Source: Candidatus Omnitrophota bacterium
GTDB taxonomy: Bacteria; Omnitrophota; Gorgyraeia; Velamenicoccales; JABMQK01
Assembly: GCA_028712915.1 (NCBI GenBank)
Contig: JAQTPJ010000004.1
Span: 1 to 16,603, forward strand
Length of the DNA stretch: 16,603 bases
Reading direction: 5' to 3'
Under the pieces are notes generated by a model. The model worked only from the letters and a program-made list of their open reading frames with translations, was not told where the DNA came from and did not search any database. Within the stretch, counting starts at the first letter, position 1; each line of letters opens with the position of its first letter. The position numbers were made by a program, and so were the translations under genes. Of this stretch, positions 1-6,445 are shown piece by piece.

Positions 1-2123
1 TTAAATCTTCAGTATATCTGGGTATTCTGTTGGTGGTTTTTGTAGTATGGTTTTTCCTGCGGCAGTTTTTACCCAGTTTAATCATCGCTTTGACTATTCC
101 ATTTTCGCTGCTCATTTCTTTTATCTATTTATTTTTAAGTGGCCGTACCATAAATACGATCAGTCTTTCGTCATTAGCTATTGCTGCGGGTATGGTTGTA
201 GATAATGCTATAGTTATTGTGGATAATATATATAGAAAGTTGGAGAGGGGGAATAGGCCTATTGAAGCGGCAATCTTCGGAGCGCAAGAGATGTTTTTAG
301 CAATTGCCGCCTCGACACTTACTACTGTTGTTGTATTCTTGCCCATGCTTTTTATCCCTGGCGTAATCGGTATTTTCTTCAGTGAATTAGCAGTAATTGT
401 AATGGTTACGCTTATAGGTTCTTTATTTACCGCGTCTACGTTTAGCCCGATGTTATGCTCTAAATGGATGACGAGTGTTTATAATTCCGCAAGAAGATCA
501 AAATCTTTCTTTAAATTCTATACATTCTCCGAGAATATGTTTAAGTCATGGGAAGAACATTATTCGCGCGTTCTTGGTTGGTGTTTGCGTCATAAGAAAT
601 TAGTGCTTATAGGTTTTATGGTTGCATTTTTTGCCACTATGACACTTACGTCCTTTATAGAGAACGAATTTGCTCCTGAAGAAGACACTGGAGACGTGCG
701 TTTTACTATCCATCTTCCTTTGGGCACTCGCTTGGAAGAAAGCGACAGCGTAGCAAAAAGAGTAGAAGCAATTCTTAAAAGGGACATACCAGAAGCGTTG
801 TTTTATTTTGTCCGCACAGGTTCAGTTCCTGGAACTGGTAGGGCTATGGGGCAAACTTCCGGAGAAAACATTATTACTGCCGGAGCAAAACTTGTTCCTA
901 AAACCGAACGCAAACGTTCGGTCTGGGATATAGCCCAGGTGCTACGCAGTAGCATAAAACAGATCCCGGGAGTTTTGAAGATAGATGTTCAGTCAGGCAA
1001 TCCTATCGGTAGAATGATTACGGGAATGGGTGGTAAAGCAGTGCAGGTAGAAATTATTGGCCATTCTTTTGAAGATACGGATATAGTTGCAAATAAGATA
1101 AAGGGCATTATGGAAAATACTAAAGGGGCGGTGGATGTTTCTATTTCTAGAGAATTACATTTACCCGAACTGAAGATAGATATCGACAGAGAAAAAGCTG
1201 CTGTGCTTGGTCTTAACATGAACACCATCGCCAGTAGTTTGAATACCTATATTCAGGGTTCGACAGCTACAAAGTATCGCGAAAAAGGAGAAACCTATGA
1301 TATATATGTAAGGCTTGAAGAATCTTCGCGGCAGAAAATAGAAGATATTGAAAATTTATCCATAGTTTCTCCTGTGAGTCAGAGACAAATAAAACTTTCT
1401 AATATAGCCACTATTTATGAAGTCTCCGGACCTTTAGATATCGAACGACAGAATCGCGAGAGGATATTAAGGGTTGAGTGTAATACTTATCAACGTTCCT
1501 CTGGAAAAGTGGTAGAAGATTTGAAGAGAGAAGTTCAGAAGATAGCTTTATCTTCTGATATATCTGTGAATTTTGGTGGTGAAGCAGAAGAACAGAAAAA
1601 AGCGTTTAGCGATCTTGCGCTTTTATTAATGTTGGGCATTATTTTGGTGTATATGGTTATGGCGGCGCAGTTCGAATCTTTAATAGACCCATTTATCATA
1701 ATGTTTGCTATACCATTTACTTTTATAGGTGTTATTTTGAGTTTTCTTTTTACCCACACTTCTTTAAATATCGTAAGCTATCTTGGCGTGATTATGCTTA
1801 TAGGTATTGTGGTAAATAACGCCATTGTGTTGATTAGCTATATTATTATTCTGCGCGCACGCGGACAATCTATGCAGGAAGCGGTAACTAATGCTGGTAA
1901 AGATAGGCTAAGGCCGGTTTTAATGACTACCATTACTACTTTGGCGGGATTATTGCCATTAGCCTTATCAAACGGCATTGGTTCAGAGACTTGGCGTCCT
2001 TTGGGTATCACAATGTTTGGAGGCCTTACAGTTTCAACTGTAATTACTATGCTTTTTGTGCCTACATTATATGCGGTATTCCACAGAAAAGCAGAGGTTA
2101 AGATGGAGGTTAAAAAACAATGA
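1..2123 (+). CDS. RND-family efflux pump inner-membrane subunit (AcrB/HAE type), 5'-truncated by window edge
   Basis: Proton-driven inner-membrane transporter of the resistance-nodulation-division family (AcrB/MexB-like), expected to work with a periplasmic adaptor and a TolC-like channel encoded upstream. The frame is open to the left edge, with codons from position 3; about 706 residues of a usual ~1030 are present, so roughly the first 330 (first helix and first half of the porter domain) are missing. Counting from the TTG at 30, a cluster of membrane helices carries the GMVVDNAIVIVDN motif near residues 54-66, the TM4 proton-relay region: the first Asp is kept and the second is Asn. The second periplasmic loop spans about residues 210-525, and the last helices include GIVVNNAIVLIS, where AcrB has its relay Lys. 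The Asp-Asn/Asn-Asn pattern occurs in many HAE-type pumps, so substrates cannot be named. The stop overlaps the next start as ATGA. Confidence 0.93.
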   Translation, partial: KSSVYLGILLVVFVVWFFLRQFLPSLIIALTIPFSLLISFIYLFLSGRTINTISLSSLAIAAGMVVDNAIVIVDNIYRKLERGNRPIEAAIFGAQEMFLAIAASTLTTVVVFLPMLFIPGVIGIFFSELAVIVMVTLIGSLFTASTFSPMLCSKWMTSVYNSARRSKSFFKFYTFSENMFKSWEEHYSRVLGWCLRHKKLVLIGFMVAFFATMTLTSFIENEFAPEEDTGDVRFTIHLPLGTRLEESDSVAKRVEAILKRDIPEALFYFVRTGSVPGTGRAMGQTSGENIITAGAKLVPKTERKRSVWDIAQVLRSSIKQIPGVLKIDVQSGNPIGRMITGMGGKAVQVEIIGHSFEDTDIVANKIKGIMENTKGAVDVSISRELHLPELKIDIDREKAAVLGLNMNTIASSLNTYIQGSTATKYREKGETYDIYVRLEESSRQKIEDIENLSIVSPVSQRQIKLSNIATIYEVSGPLDIERQNRERILRVECNTYQRSSGKVVEDLKREVQKIALSSDISVNFGGEAEEQKKAFSDLALLLMLGIILVYMVMAAQFESLIDPFIIMFAIPFTFIGVILSFLFTHTSLNIVSYLGVIMLIGIVVNNAIVLISYIIILRARGQSMQEAVTNAGKDRLRPVLMTTITTLAGLLPLALSNGIGSETWRPLGITMFGGLTVSTVITMLFVPTLYAVFHRKAEVKMEVKKQ

Positions 2124-2413
2124 CAAAGATGGTAATGATTACATATAACGAAGCAATAGATTTGGAAGTAATGGAGGTTTTAAATAGTTGCGGAATAAAG
2201 AATTATACTAAGACTACAGCGGTGTTCGGTAAAGGCGAGACCTCTGGCACCCATTTAGGCAATGATATCTGGCCAGGCAGGAACAACATTTTATATGTTG
2301 CTTGCGATGAAAAACAGGCAAAACAAGCTATTTCTTGCGTAAAAGAATTGAGGAAGAAACTAGGGCAGGAAGGTATAAAGGCCTTTGTATTACCCATAGA
2401 AGAATCAACCTAA
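2120..2413 (+). CDS. PII-like signalling protein coupled to the RND pump
   Basis: A 97-residue protein with the compact alternating strand/helix pattern of PII-like trimers (ferredoxin-like fold). It opens with a MVMITYNEAID strand-turn. A Gly/Thr-rich loop at residues 37-52 (GKGETSGTHLGNDIWP) sits where PII proteins have the T-loop. The C-terminal half has a strand (NNILYVACD) and a helix rich in Lys and Glu. The start overlaps the pump stop (ATGA), implying translational coupling. Small PII-like proteins next to transporters are known (DUF190, DUF3240, SbtB-like), and in these the protein senses a nucleotide or ion and modulates the partner. From position and fold I infer a regulatory or sensor subunit for the efflux pump. 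The ligand is unknown and no canonical uridylylation Tyr is evident. Confidence 0.75.
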   Translation: MTKMVMITYNEAIDLEVMEVLNSCGIKNYTKTTAVFGKGETSGTHLGNDIWPGRNNILYVACDEKQAKQAISCVKELRKKLGQEGIKAFVLPIEEST

Positions 2414-2445
2414 ATATGCTATAAAATTTCTTAAGGTAGTTCAAT

Positions 2446-2616
2446 ATGAGAAAGCTAATTTTTATACTGATTCTTATGTTATTCTATACAATTTTCTCAG
2501 GTTGTAGTCATACCATAGATAAGCTATCGCGGTTTAATACAGGCAATGTAGATGCGAAGGATATAGCGGATGCTATGGTGGCTGATGAGCAAGATTTCAG
2601 GGAGGCGCTCTGGTAA
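2446..2616 (+). CDS. Small lipoprotein, 56 residues
   Basis: A short gene of 57 codons including TAA, starting at ATG 2446 with an AAGG ribosome-binding sequence at 2433-2436. Residues 1-20 form a classic lipoprotein signal: a positive start (MRK), a hydrophobic stretch (LIFILILMLFYTIF) and a lipobox FSGC with Cys20 as the predicted lipidated residue. The mature part is only 36 residues, polar and acidic near the end (ADEQDFREALW), too small for a known enzyme fold. It lies 32 bp after the PII-like gene and ahead of a terminator, so it is probably the last gene of the efflux operon. No family recognised. It could be a small accessory or stabilising peptide of the pump, or an unrelated envelope lipoprotein. 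Confidence 0.65.
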   Translation: MRKLIFILILMLFYTIFSGCSHTIDKLSRFNTGNVDAKDIADAMVADEQDFREALW

Positions 2617-2647
2617 ATAGTTAGATTCAGGAGTTGTATTTTTAAGG

Positions 2648-2695
2648 CCATTTTGCGCTATTCTATGGACCAAGCGGCAAAATGGTTTTTTATTT
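2648..2695 (+). terminator. Rho-independent terminator after the efflux operon
   Basis: The arm CCATTTTGCGCT (2648-2659) pairs with AGCGGCAAAATGG (2673-2685) with one bulged base and a 13-nt loop, followed by TTTTTTATTT. It lies 31 bp downstream of the lipoprotein stop and ahead of the next promoter, so it should end the efflux/PII/lipoprotein transcript. Confidence 0.75.
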
Positions 2696-2712
2696 GGTAA
2701 TTATATTATATC

Positions 2713-2741
2713 TTGACAAGATAGCGGCAAAAGGATATATT
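2713..2741 (+). promoter_or_regulatory. Sigma70-type promoter of the DUF134 gene
   Basis: A perfect -35 TTGACA (2713-2718), a 17-bp spacer and -10 TATATT (2736-2741). Expected transcription start is near 2748, inside the palindrome that follows. The DUF134 ATG is at 2780 with an AGGGGG ribosome-binding sequence at 2769-2774. Confidence 0.8.
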
Positions 2742-2766
2742 TATTATGAGCATATGCTCATAATAA
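2741..2766. promoter_or_regulatory. Perfect 26-bp palindrome, candidate operator
   Basis: Half-site TTATTATGAGCAT followed at once by its exact reverse complement, with no spacer, centred between 2753 and 2754. It begins on the last base of the -10 box and covers the predicted transcription start, where a bound repressor would block initiation. The gene it precedes encodes a helix-turn-helix protein, so autoregulation is the simplest reading. The match is seen directly; the function is inferred. It could also fold as a hairpin in the 5' leader, but no T-run follows to make it a terminator. Confidence 0.75.
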
Positions 2767-2779
2767 ATAGGGGGTTTAT

Positions 2780-3085
2780 ATGAAGCCAAGAGGAAGACCT
2801 AAGAAGATAAGAATAGTCCAGGAAGCGCCTAAAATAAGCCAATTCAGCCCTAGGGGTAAGCCCGGCCGTCCGGATGAGGCAGAACTTAACCTTGATCAGT
2901 TTGAGGCTGTCAGATTAGTGGATAATTTAGGCCTAAAACAGGCCCAGGCAGCTACCAGGATGGGTTTATCTAGGCAGACCCTTGGGAGGATATTAAAACT
3001 TGCCAGGAAGTGTATTTCTGATGCATTGATAAATGGGAAAATCATAAGAATTCACGGTGGCGAAATAAAGTTGAAAGATGGTTAG
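2780..3085 (+). CDS. DUF134 family helix-turn-helix regulator
   Basis: A 101-residue basic protein of the DUF134 type. It has the N-terminal RGRPKKIR patch, the LNLDQFEAVRLVDNLGL segment (about residues 36-52) and a sigma-region-4-like helix-turn-helix at about residues 53-78, with AATRMGLSRQTLGRIL as the core. The length is usual for the family. Members are predicted DNA-binding proteins often found near NifX/NifB-type iron-molybdenum cofactor genes or Mrp/NBP35 ATPases. No such neighbour is visible here; the gene is monocistronic, between a terminator and a long gene-free stretch. Start ATG 2780 is supported by AGGGGG five bases upstream. The adjoining 26-bp palindrome suggests it controls itself and perhaps genes elsewhere that carry the same site. 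Confidence 0.88.
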   Translation: MKPRGRPKKIRIVQEAPKISQFSPRGKPGRPDEAELNLDQFEAVRLVDNLGLKQAQAATRMGLSRQTLGRILKLARKCISDALINGKIIRIHGGEIKLKDG

Positions 3086-3745
3086 TCAAGCCCTTAAATC
3101 CGCGCATTAAATCCTTACAAGCCTATAAAAACCTGTCCAAAAAGTCTCTATAGAGTCCCAAAGGAGTCGCTGAAGTAAGGTCCTATAATGTATATTATGT
3201 TAACTTTTGCATATTAGGATTTATTGATTTTACTCATTTCATATCAATAAGTTACGATAATTTGTTATTTACCTGTGGATTAGTGATTCCAGACTTACTT
3301 TTGTTATAATCTTCTTCAATCGGGTTTCATCTCTTTACTATTTTGTTCGGGAGCCGAAAATCCCCAAAGATTACTTTATCTTACCTATTTTACTGTTTAT
3401 TTACCATGGCATCACGGAATGCCTGTGGATATTGGGTTGGTGTATGGTTTTGATGTCCCCTGTCGAGTCTTTCTGTATCCGGAAGGCCTTAATTGGATAT
3501 ATGGAGATAGAGTTATTTATTGCTTATTTTACTATGTCTGGTATGGCTTAAATTAAGGCTCTATTGCGGTTTAAATAGGCTTTTAGCGGCATATTATGTC
3601 TGATTAGGGACATTCTATGTATTTCTTTAAAGTTGTCTTAAAAAGGCATTAATCAGGTATATTTTGGAGGGCAATCATGTTATTAAAACCCCATATTTTA
3701 TTCCCGGGGTTGATTTGGTTAACGGTGGGTTTGTTTTTGCGGGAC
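3086..3745. other. Gene-poor 660-bp region between DUF134 and the convergent lexA-like gene
   Basis: No convincing gene. Three weak signals are present. A 96-codon open frame on + (3261-3551) has hydrophobic stretches but no usable early start codon; it could be a decayed gene or chance. A 35-codon reading frame on + (3677-3784) has a strong GGAGGG ribosome-binding sequence at 3666-3671 and a hydrophobic N-terminus (PGLIWLTVGLFL), but it runs into the 3' end of the convergent lexA-like gene. Two DnaA-box-like 9-mers, TGTGGATTA (3274-3282) and TGTGGATAT (3424-3432), are too few and too far apart to indicate an origin. I see no tRNA, CRISPR or insertion-sequence ends. A fast-evolving RNA gene cannot be excluded. 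Confidence 0.4.
3683..3711 (-). terminator. Possible hairpin terminator of the lexA-like gene
   Basis: Read on the - strand, AACCCC (3711-3706) pairs with GGGGTT (3692-3687) across a 13-nt loop, then TTAATAA follows, about 35 bp past the stop. The stem is short and the T-run weak, so this is only a candidate. Confidence 0.3.
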
Positions 3746-4348
3746 TTAGTCGTATTTCCTTATAGATGCTATAACTTTTCCTAGTATTTTAAAGCCTTTT
3801 GATATGGGCGGATATTGGTTATTTGCGGCCTCTAAATATACCTTGTCTTGGCGTTTGCGTAGTATTCTTAAGACAACCTGGTTATCTATTAAGCTTGCTA
3901 CGATATCGCCATCATTGGCCAAAGACAGCCTTTTTATCAAGGCCAGATCCCCATCATATAGGTTTTTACCGGCCATGCTGTTGTCTGTTACTTTTGAGGC
4001 AAATACATCCCTGCCTTGGCTGCTCAGTAGTTCTTCCAGGTTAAGGTAGTCCTGAGCTTCTTCGTAATCAAAATGCGAGGCTTTATTAGTGGTAGTTTTT
4101 GTTATTATGGGTATCCTAAAAGCGACCTTTCTGACTAGTTCAAGCGCCCTGGACTTGCGGGGTGTCAGTTTAATATGTCCCTTCTGGGTTAAGGCTTTCA
4201 GATAATCTCTTACAGTGCCTGTGGATTTGAAGCCGAACCATACGGCGATTTCTCTTATTGTGGGAGGCCGGCCTTCTTCAGAGATCTTGCTTTGTATGAA
4301 TTTAAGGATTTTTCTTTGTTTGGGCGTGATATCTTTATATATTCTCAT
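3746..4348 (-). CDS. lexA: LexA-like repressor with altered self-cleavage residues
   Basis: A 200-residue protein with the full LexA layout. A winged helix-turn-helix at residues 8-70 (TPKQRKILKFIQ, then GRPPTIREIAVWFGF) is followed by an S24-type domain (about 77-198) with DNSM and YDGD motifs and the Y-P-P-I segment (179-182). LexA normally represses DNA-damage genes and inactivates itself by Ser/Lys-dependent cleavage at an Ala-Gly bond. Ser124 aligns with the catalytic serine. By my hand alignment to E. coli LexA, the catalytic Lys position is Arg161 (VVLR for VTVK; codon AGA), and the Ala-Gly bond is Thr87-Asn88. If right, self-cleavage should be impaired or lost. The family call is firm; regulation by damage is doubtful. 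The start at 4348 gives the usual short LexA N-terminus. Its own promoter lies just upstream. Confidence 0.9.
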   Translation of the reverse strand: MRIYKDITPKQRKILKFIQSKISEEGRPPTIREIAVWFGFKSTGTVRDYLKALTQKGHIKLTPRKSRALELVRKVAFRIPIITKTTTNKASHFDYEEAQDYLNLEELLSSQGRDVFASKVTDNSMAGKNLYDGDLALIKRLSLANDGDIVASLIDNQVVLRILRKRQDKVYLEAANNQYPPISKGFKILGKVIASIRKYD

Positions 4349-4356
4349 AAAATATA

Positions 4357-4385
4357 TTTATACCACACATTTGAGTGGATGTTAA
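4357..4385 (-). promoter_or_regulatory. Promoter of the lexA-like gene, near-leaderless
   Basis: On the - strand, -35 TTAACA (4385-4380), a 17-bp spacer and -10 TATAAA (4362-4357). The -35 overlaps the stop codon of the upstream zinc-ribbon gene. Only eight bases separate the -10 from the ATG at 4348, so the transcript would start at or within a few bases of the start codon. No ribosome-binding sequence is visible, consistent with leaderless translation. Confidence 0.6.
4363..4378. promoter_or_regulatory. Imperfect dyad in the lexA promoter spacer, candidate operator
   Basis: CCACACATTTGAGTGG on the + strand: 12 of 16 positions are symmetric, with clean CCAC/GTGG ends. It lies exactly between -35 and -10 of the lexA-like gene, the standard place for an autoregulatory operator. 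No second copy was noticed in the window. LexA motifs differ widely between phyla, so absence of a match to E. coli or Bacillus SOS boxes is not informative. Confidence 0.4.
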
Positions 4386-4669
4386 GCGGAGTTTATCTTT
4401 TTCTGGATTTGGTAGAACAAAAGCAATGTTTTAGCCAAGGTAAGGTCAGATTTCCTGGCTATCTCATCTTGAGGAAAGCCGTTTAGGTAATATTCCAGCA
4501 GCCTATTCTCCTGCTCATTAAATTTTGCCCTATTTAATTCTATGGCTTCTTTTATCTCTTTGTTTAATTTGGACAAACTTCCGCTCTGGCCTTTGCAGGA
4601 TGGACATTTTTGGTTAAAGAACTTCCCTTTTCCGCCACACACAGGGCACAGCTTAATGATTTTTATCAT
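4382..4669 (-). CDS. Zinc-ribbon plus helix-turn-helix small protein, function unknown
   Basis: A 95-residue protein. Residues 8-26 hold two CxxC knuckles (Cys8/Cys11 as CPVCGGKG, Cys22/Cys25 as CPSCKG), resembling one DnaJ-type zinc-binding repeat. A charged linker (30-50) leads to a helical segment at about 52-92 (LLEYYLNGFPQDEIARKSDLTLAKTLLLF) that looks like a sigma-region-4/LuxR-type helix-turn-helix. This points to a small nucleic-acid-binding or regulatory protein; no named family is recognised. Its start overlaps the stop of the preceding membrane-protein gene (ATGA), so the two are translationally coupled. The lexA-like gene follows 33 bp downstream. Confidence 0.7.
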   Translation of the reverse strand: MIKIIKLCPVCGGKGKFFNQKCPSCKGQSGSLSKLNKEIKEAIELNRAKFNEQENRLLEYYLNGFPQDEIARKSDLTLAKTLLLFYQIQKKINSA

Positions 4670-4896
4670 TTTATTATTAAAAGGTTGATTATTAATAGAA
4701 TAGCTAAAATCAGGCTGATTAATCCCATGATGCGGGTGTTTCTTAGTTCTTTAGCTAGGTCTATAGGCTCGATTTTCCAGTTAATCTTTTCATAGAACTT
4801 TTGCTGTATCTTTATGGCTAATAGCGGCCTCGTAAAGCAGATAATTCCATTTAAGGAAGCTAAAAGTATCGTTATTATCTGGATATGAATAAACAT
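4666..4896 (-). CDS. Small two-helix membrane protein, function unknown
   Basis: A 76-residue protein with a hydrophobic segment at about residues 4-21 and another at 56-75, joined by a charged middle (IQQKFYEKINWKIEPIDLAKELRNTR). The two helices with a conserved-looking basic/acidic loop suggest an inner-membrane hairpin protein. The ATG abuts the stop of the radical SAM gene with no spacer and its own stop overlaps the next start, so it is embedded in a translationally coupled operon. This coupling is the main reason to believe it is real. No family or function recognised. Confidence 0.65.
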   Translation of the reverse strand: MFIHIQIITILLASLNGIICFTRPLLAIKIQQKFYEKINWKIEPIDLAKELRNTRIMGLISLILAILLIINLLIIK

Positions 4897-5859
4897 TTAT
4901 ACGTTCCTTTTTATATTTACGCCGGCAAAGCGCTCCAGTCCTTGAGAATCCTGTATCCAGCCGTTTTCCAGGCCGTATTTATTTAAACAATCTATGGCAT
5001 TTTGGTATTCGGTTTTATTAATGCGCCTGGATATTTCTTTGTATTTATAGGCCTGATAGTATGGCTGATATTGGCTCATTAGGCTTATATATACTTTTTT
5101 TGATATCTTCTCGCTTATAAAGCGCATTATTTTATCAGAGCCGCAGATATCTTGCGGCAAGACCAGATGGCGGATAATTAACCCTTTTTTTATGACGCCA
5201 TCATCGCCGAATTGGCTTTCGCCGACCTGCCTGTACATTTCTTTTACAGATTCTTGGTTATAGTCAGGATATTCAGGCGCCTGTGAATATTTTATGGAAT
5301 TTTTATTGTCAGCGTATCGCATGTCAGTTAAGTAAATATCCACGATACCATCTAATATTCTTATTATTCCCGGTAATTCGTAACCGGATGTATTATAGAC
5401 CAGCGGTATATTTAATCCTTTTTCTGCGGCCATCTTCAATGCTTTTAAGATTTGCGGCATGCAATGCGTGGGCGTAACCAGATTTATATTATGGCAACCC
5501 ATCTTCTGCAGGCTTAGCATAAAACCGCTAAGCTCTTCCGGTGATGTTTCCTGGCCTTCCCCTTTTTGGCTGAATTGGTAATTTTGACAGTAAGCGCACC
5601 TTAAATTACAATATGAGAAAAATATGGTACCCGAGCCTTTTGCGCCGGATATTGGAGGTTCTTCTCCATGGTGAGGCATGTAACTGCACACAATAGGTTT
5701 TAATCCTACTTTACAGAAGCCTTTTTCGTTATTAAGGCGGTTTACGCGGCATTTGCGCGGGCAGATTTGGCAGTTTTTGAGCAGGCTGTAAGTTTCTTCG
5801 ATTTTTTTATCTAAGTCAGAATTACGCAGGCTCTTTAGATATTTAGGGTAGTCTTGCAT
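4897..5859 (-). CDS. PflX/PflA-like radical SAM protein
   Basis: A 320-residue radical S-adenosylmethionine protein of the type annotated as PflX-like (COG1313). The N-terminus has a Cys cluster, C30-x2-C33-x3-C37 (CQICPRKC) and C49 in GFCKVG, probably a structural or auxiliary metal site. The radical SAM motif is CNLRCAYC (Cys84, Cys88, Cys91; CX3CX2C), which binds the [4Fe-4S] cluster that cleaves SAM. The rest follows a partial TIM barrel, including YNTSGYE near 155 and YLTDMRY near 176. Members resemble activases of glycyl-radical enzymes, but most have no proven substrate, and no glycyl-radical enzyme is nearby. The start overlaps the DUF4416 stop as TAATG. An oxygen-sensitive cluster enzyme fits an anaerobic lifestyle. 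Confidence 0.88.
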   Translation of the reverse strand: MQDYPKYLKSLRNSDLDKKIEETYSLLKNCQICPRKCRVNRLNNEKGFCKVGLKPIVCSYMPHHGEEPPISGAKGSGTIFFSYCNLRCAYCQNYQFSQKGEGQETSPEELSGFMLSLQKMGCHNINLVTPTHCMPQILKALKMAAEKGLNIPLVYNTSGYELPGIIRILDGIVDIYLTDMRYADNKNSIKYSQAPEYPDYNQESVKEMYRQVGESQFGDDGVIKKGLIIRHLVLPQDICGSDKIMRFISEKISKKVYISLMSQYQPYYQAYKYKEISRRINKTEYQNAIDCLNKYGLENGWIQDSQGLERFAGVNIKRNV

Positions 5860-6383
5860 TATTTTTTCAGCTGCAGGATTAGAATATTTCGTATTTGTAT
5901 AAAAATATCTATTAGTTCTTTGCTCTGGTAATCAGGATAGGTCCAGGGCAGCGCTGTGAATGTTTTGTTTTTGAATATCAGCGTTACTTCTTCGAATATT
6001 CCTCTTCTCGCATAAATCCTATGAGAGTAGTCTTTGGTAGTAGCTAAGATTAAATTTGCCTGAGTGATATAACCAGGATCTATATTTATTTGTCTTTTCT
6101 TGTCTTTTAATAATTTATCCTCTATCGCGTTAGTTATGATTTTTATTTTCCATAAGCTATCAGGCGGAATTAATTTGCGGAAAGAGATAATTTCCCTCTT
6201 TAAGTTATCGCCAAATTCATTCTTATAATATTGAGTTTGGTTAAAATCGAGTATCTGGCTGCGGAAGTCAATAGCGCCGAGTTTCTTTACCAAGGTCTTC
6301 TCAGCAGTATTAAAAAGAACATCCTTCTGCGTAAAGATGCTCATTATTAATTTTACAGGAAGAGGTTTACGAATTTGCCCCAT
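5859..6383 (-). CDS. DUF4416 family protein
   Basis: A 174-residue protein recognised as DUF4416 by its N-terminal KPLPVKLIMSIF stretch, the F-x-x-T-x-Y-Y element (FNQTQYYKNEFG, about residues 47-58), the INIDPGYITQANLILATTKD block (about 99-118) and ALPWTYPDY near the end. The family is conserved in several anaerobic lineages and has no established function. The start at 6383 gives the family's usual N-terminus. It is the first gene of the run DUF4416 - radical SAM - small membrane protein - zinc ribbon, with one-base overlap to the radical SAM gene, so the two proteins may act together. I see no convincing ribosome-binding sequence ahead of the ATG. Confidence 0.85.
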   Translation of the reverse strand: MGQIRKPLPVKLIMSIFTQKDVLFNTAEKTLVKKLGAIDFRSQILDFNQTQYYKNEFGDNLKREIISFRKLIPPDSLWKIKIITNAIEDKLLKDKKRQINIDPGYITQANLILATTKDYSHRIYARRGIFEEVTLIFKNKTFTALPWTYPDYQSKELIDIFIQIRNILILQLKK

Positions 6384-6445
6384 AGATTATTCTTTGTATA
6401 TATGGCAATGGTGAATTTATAAGGAGAGAATGCCTGCGTATGTAT

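Noticed and set aside
174..246. Asp-Asn in place of Asp-Asp in the RND proton-relay motif, possible inactive pump
   Set aside because: The VVDNAIV form with Asn-Asn later in the protein is common in active-looking HAE-family members.
3146..3155. 10-bp palindrome CTCTATAGAG downstream of DUF134
   Set aside because: Short, no T-run or promoter nearby, expected by chance at this length.
3274..3432. Two DnaA-box-like 9-mers (TGTGGATTA, TGTGGATAT) in the gene-poor region, possible origin
   Set aside because: Only two one-mismatch boxes 150 bp apart, no dnaA/dnaN/gidA neighbours and no repeat cluster.
3677..3784. 35-residue frame with strong GGAGGG and hydrophobic N-terminus
   Set aside because: Runs into the 3' end of the convergent lexA-like gene and overlaps that gene's candidate terminator hairpin; too short to support without conservation data.
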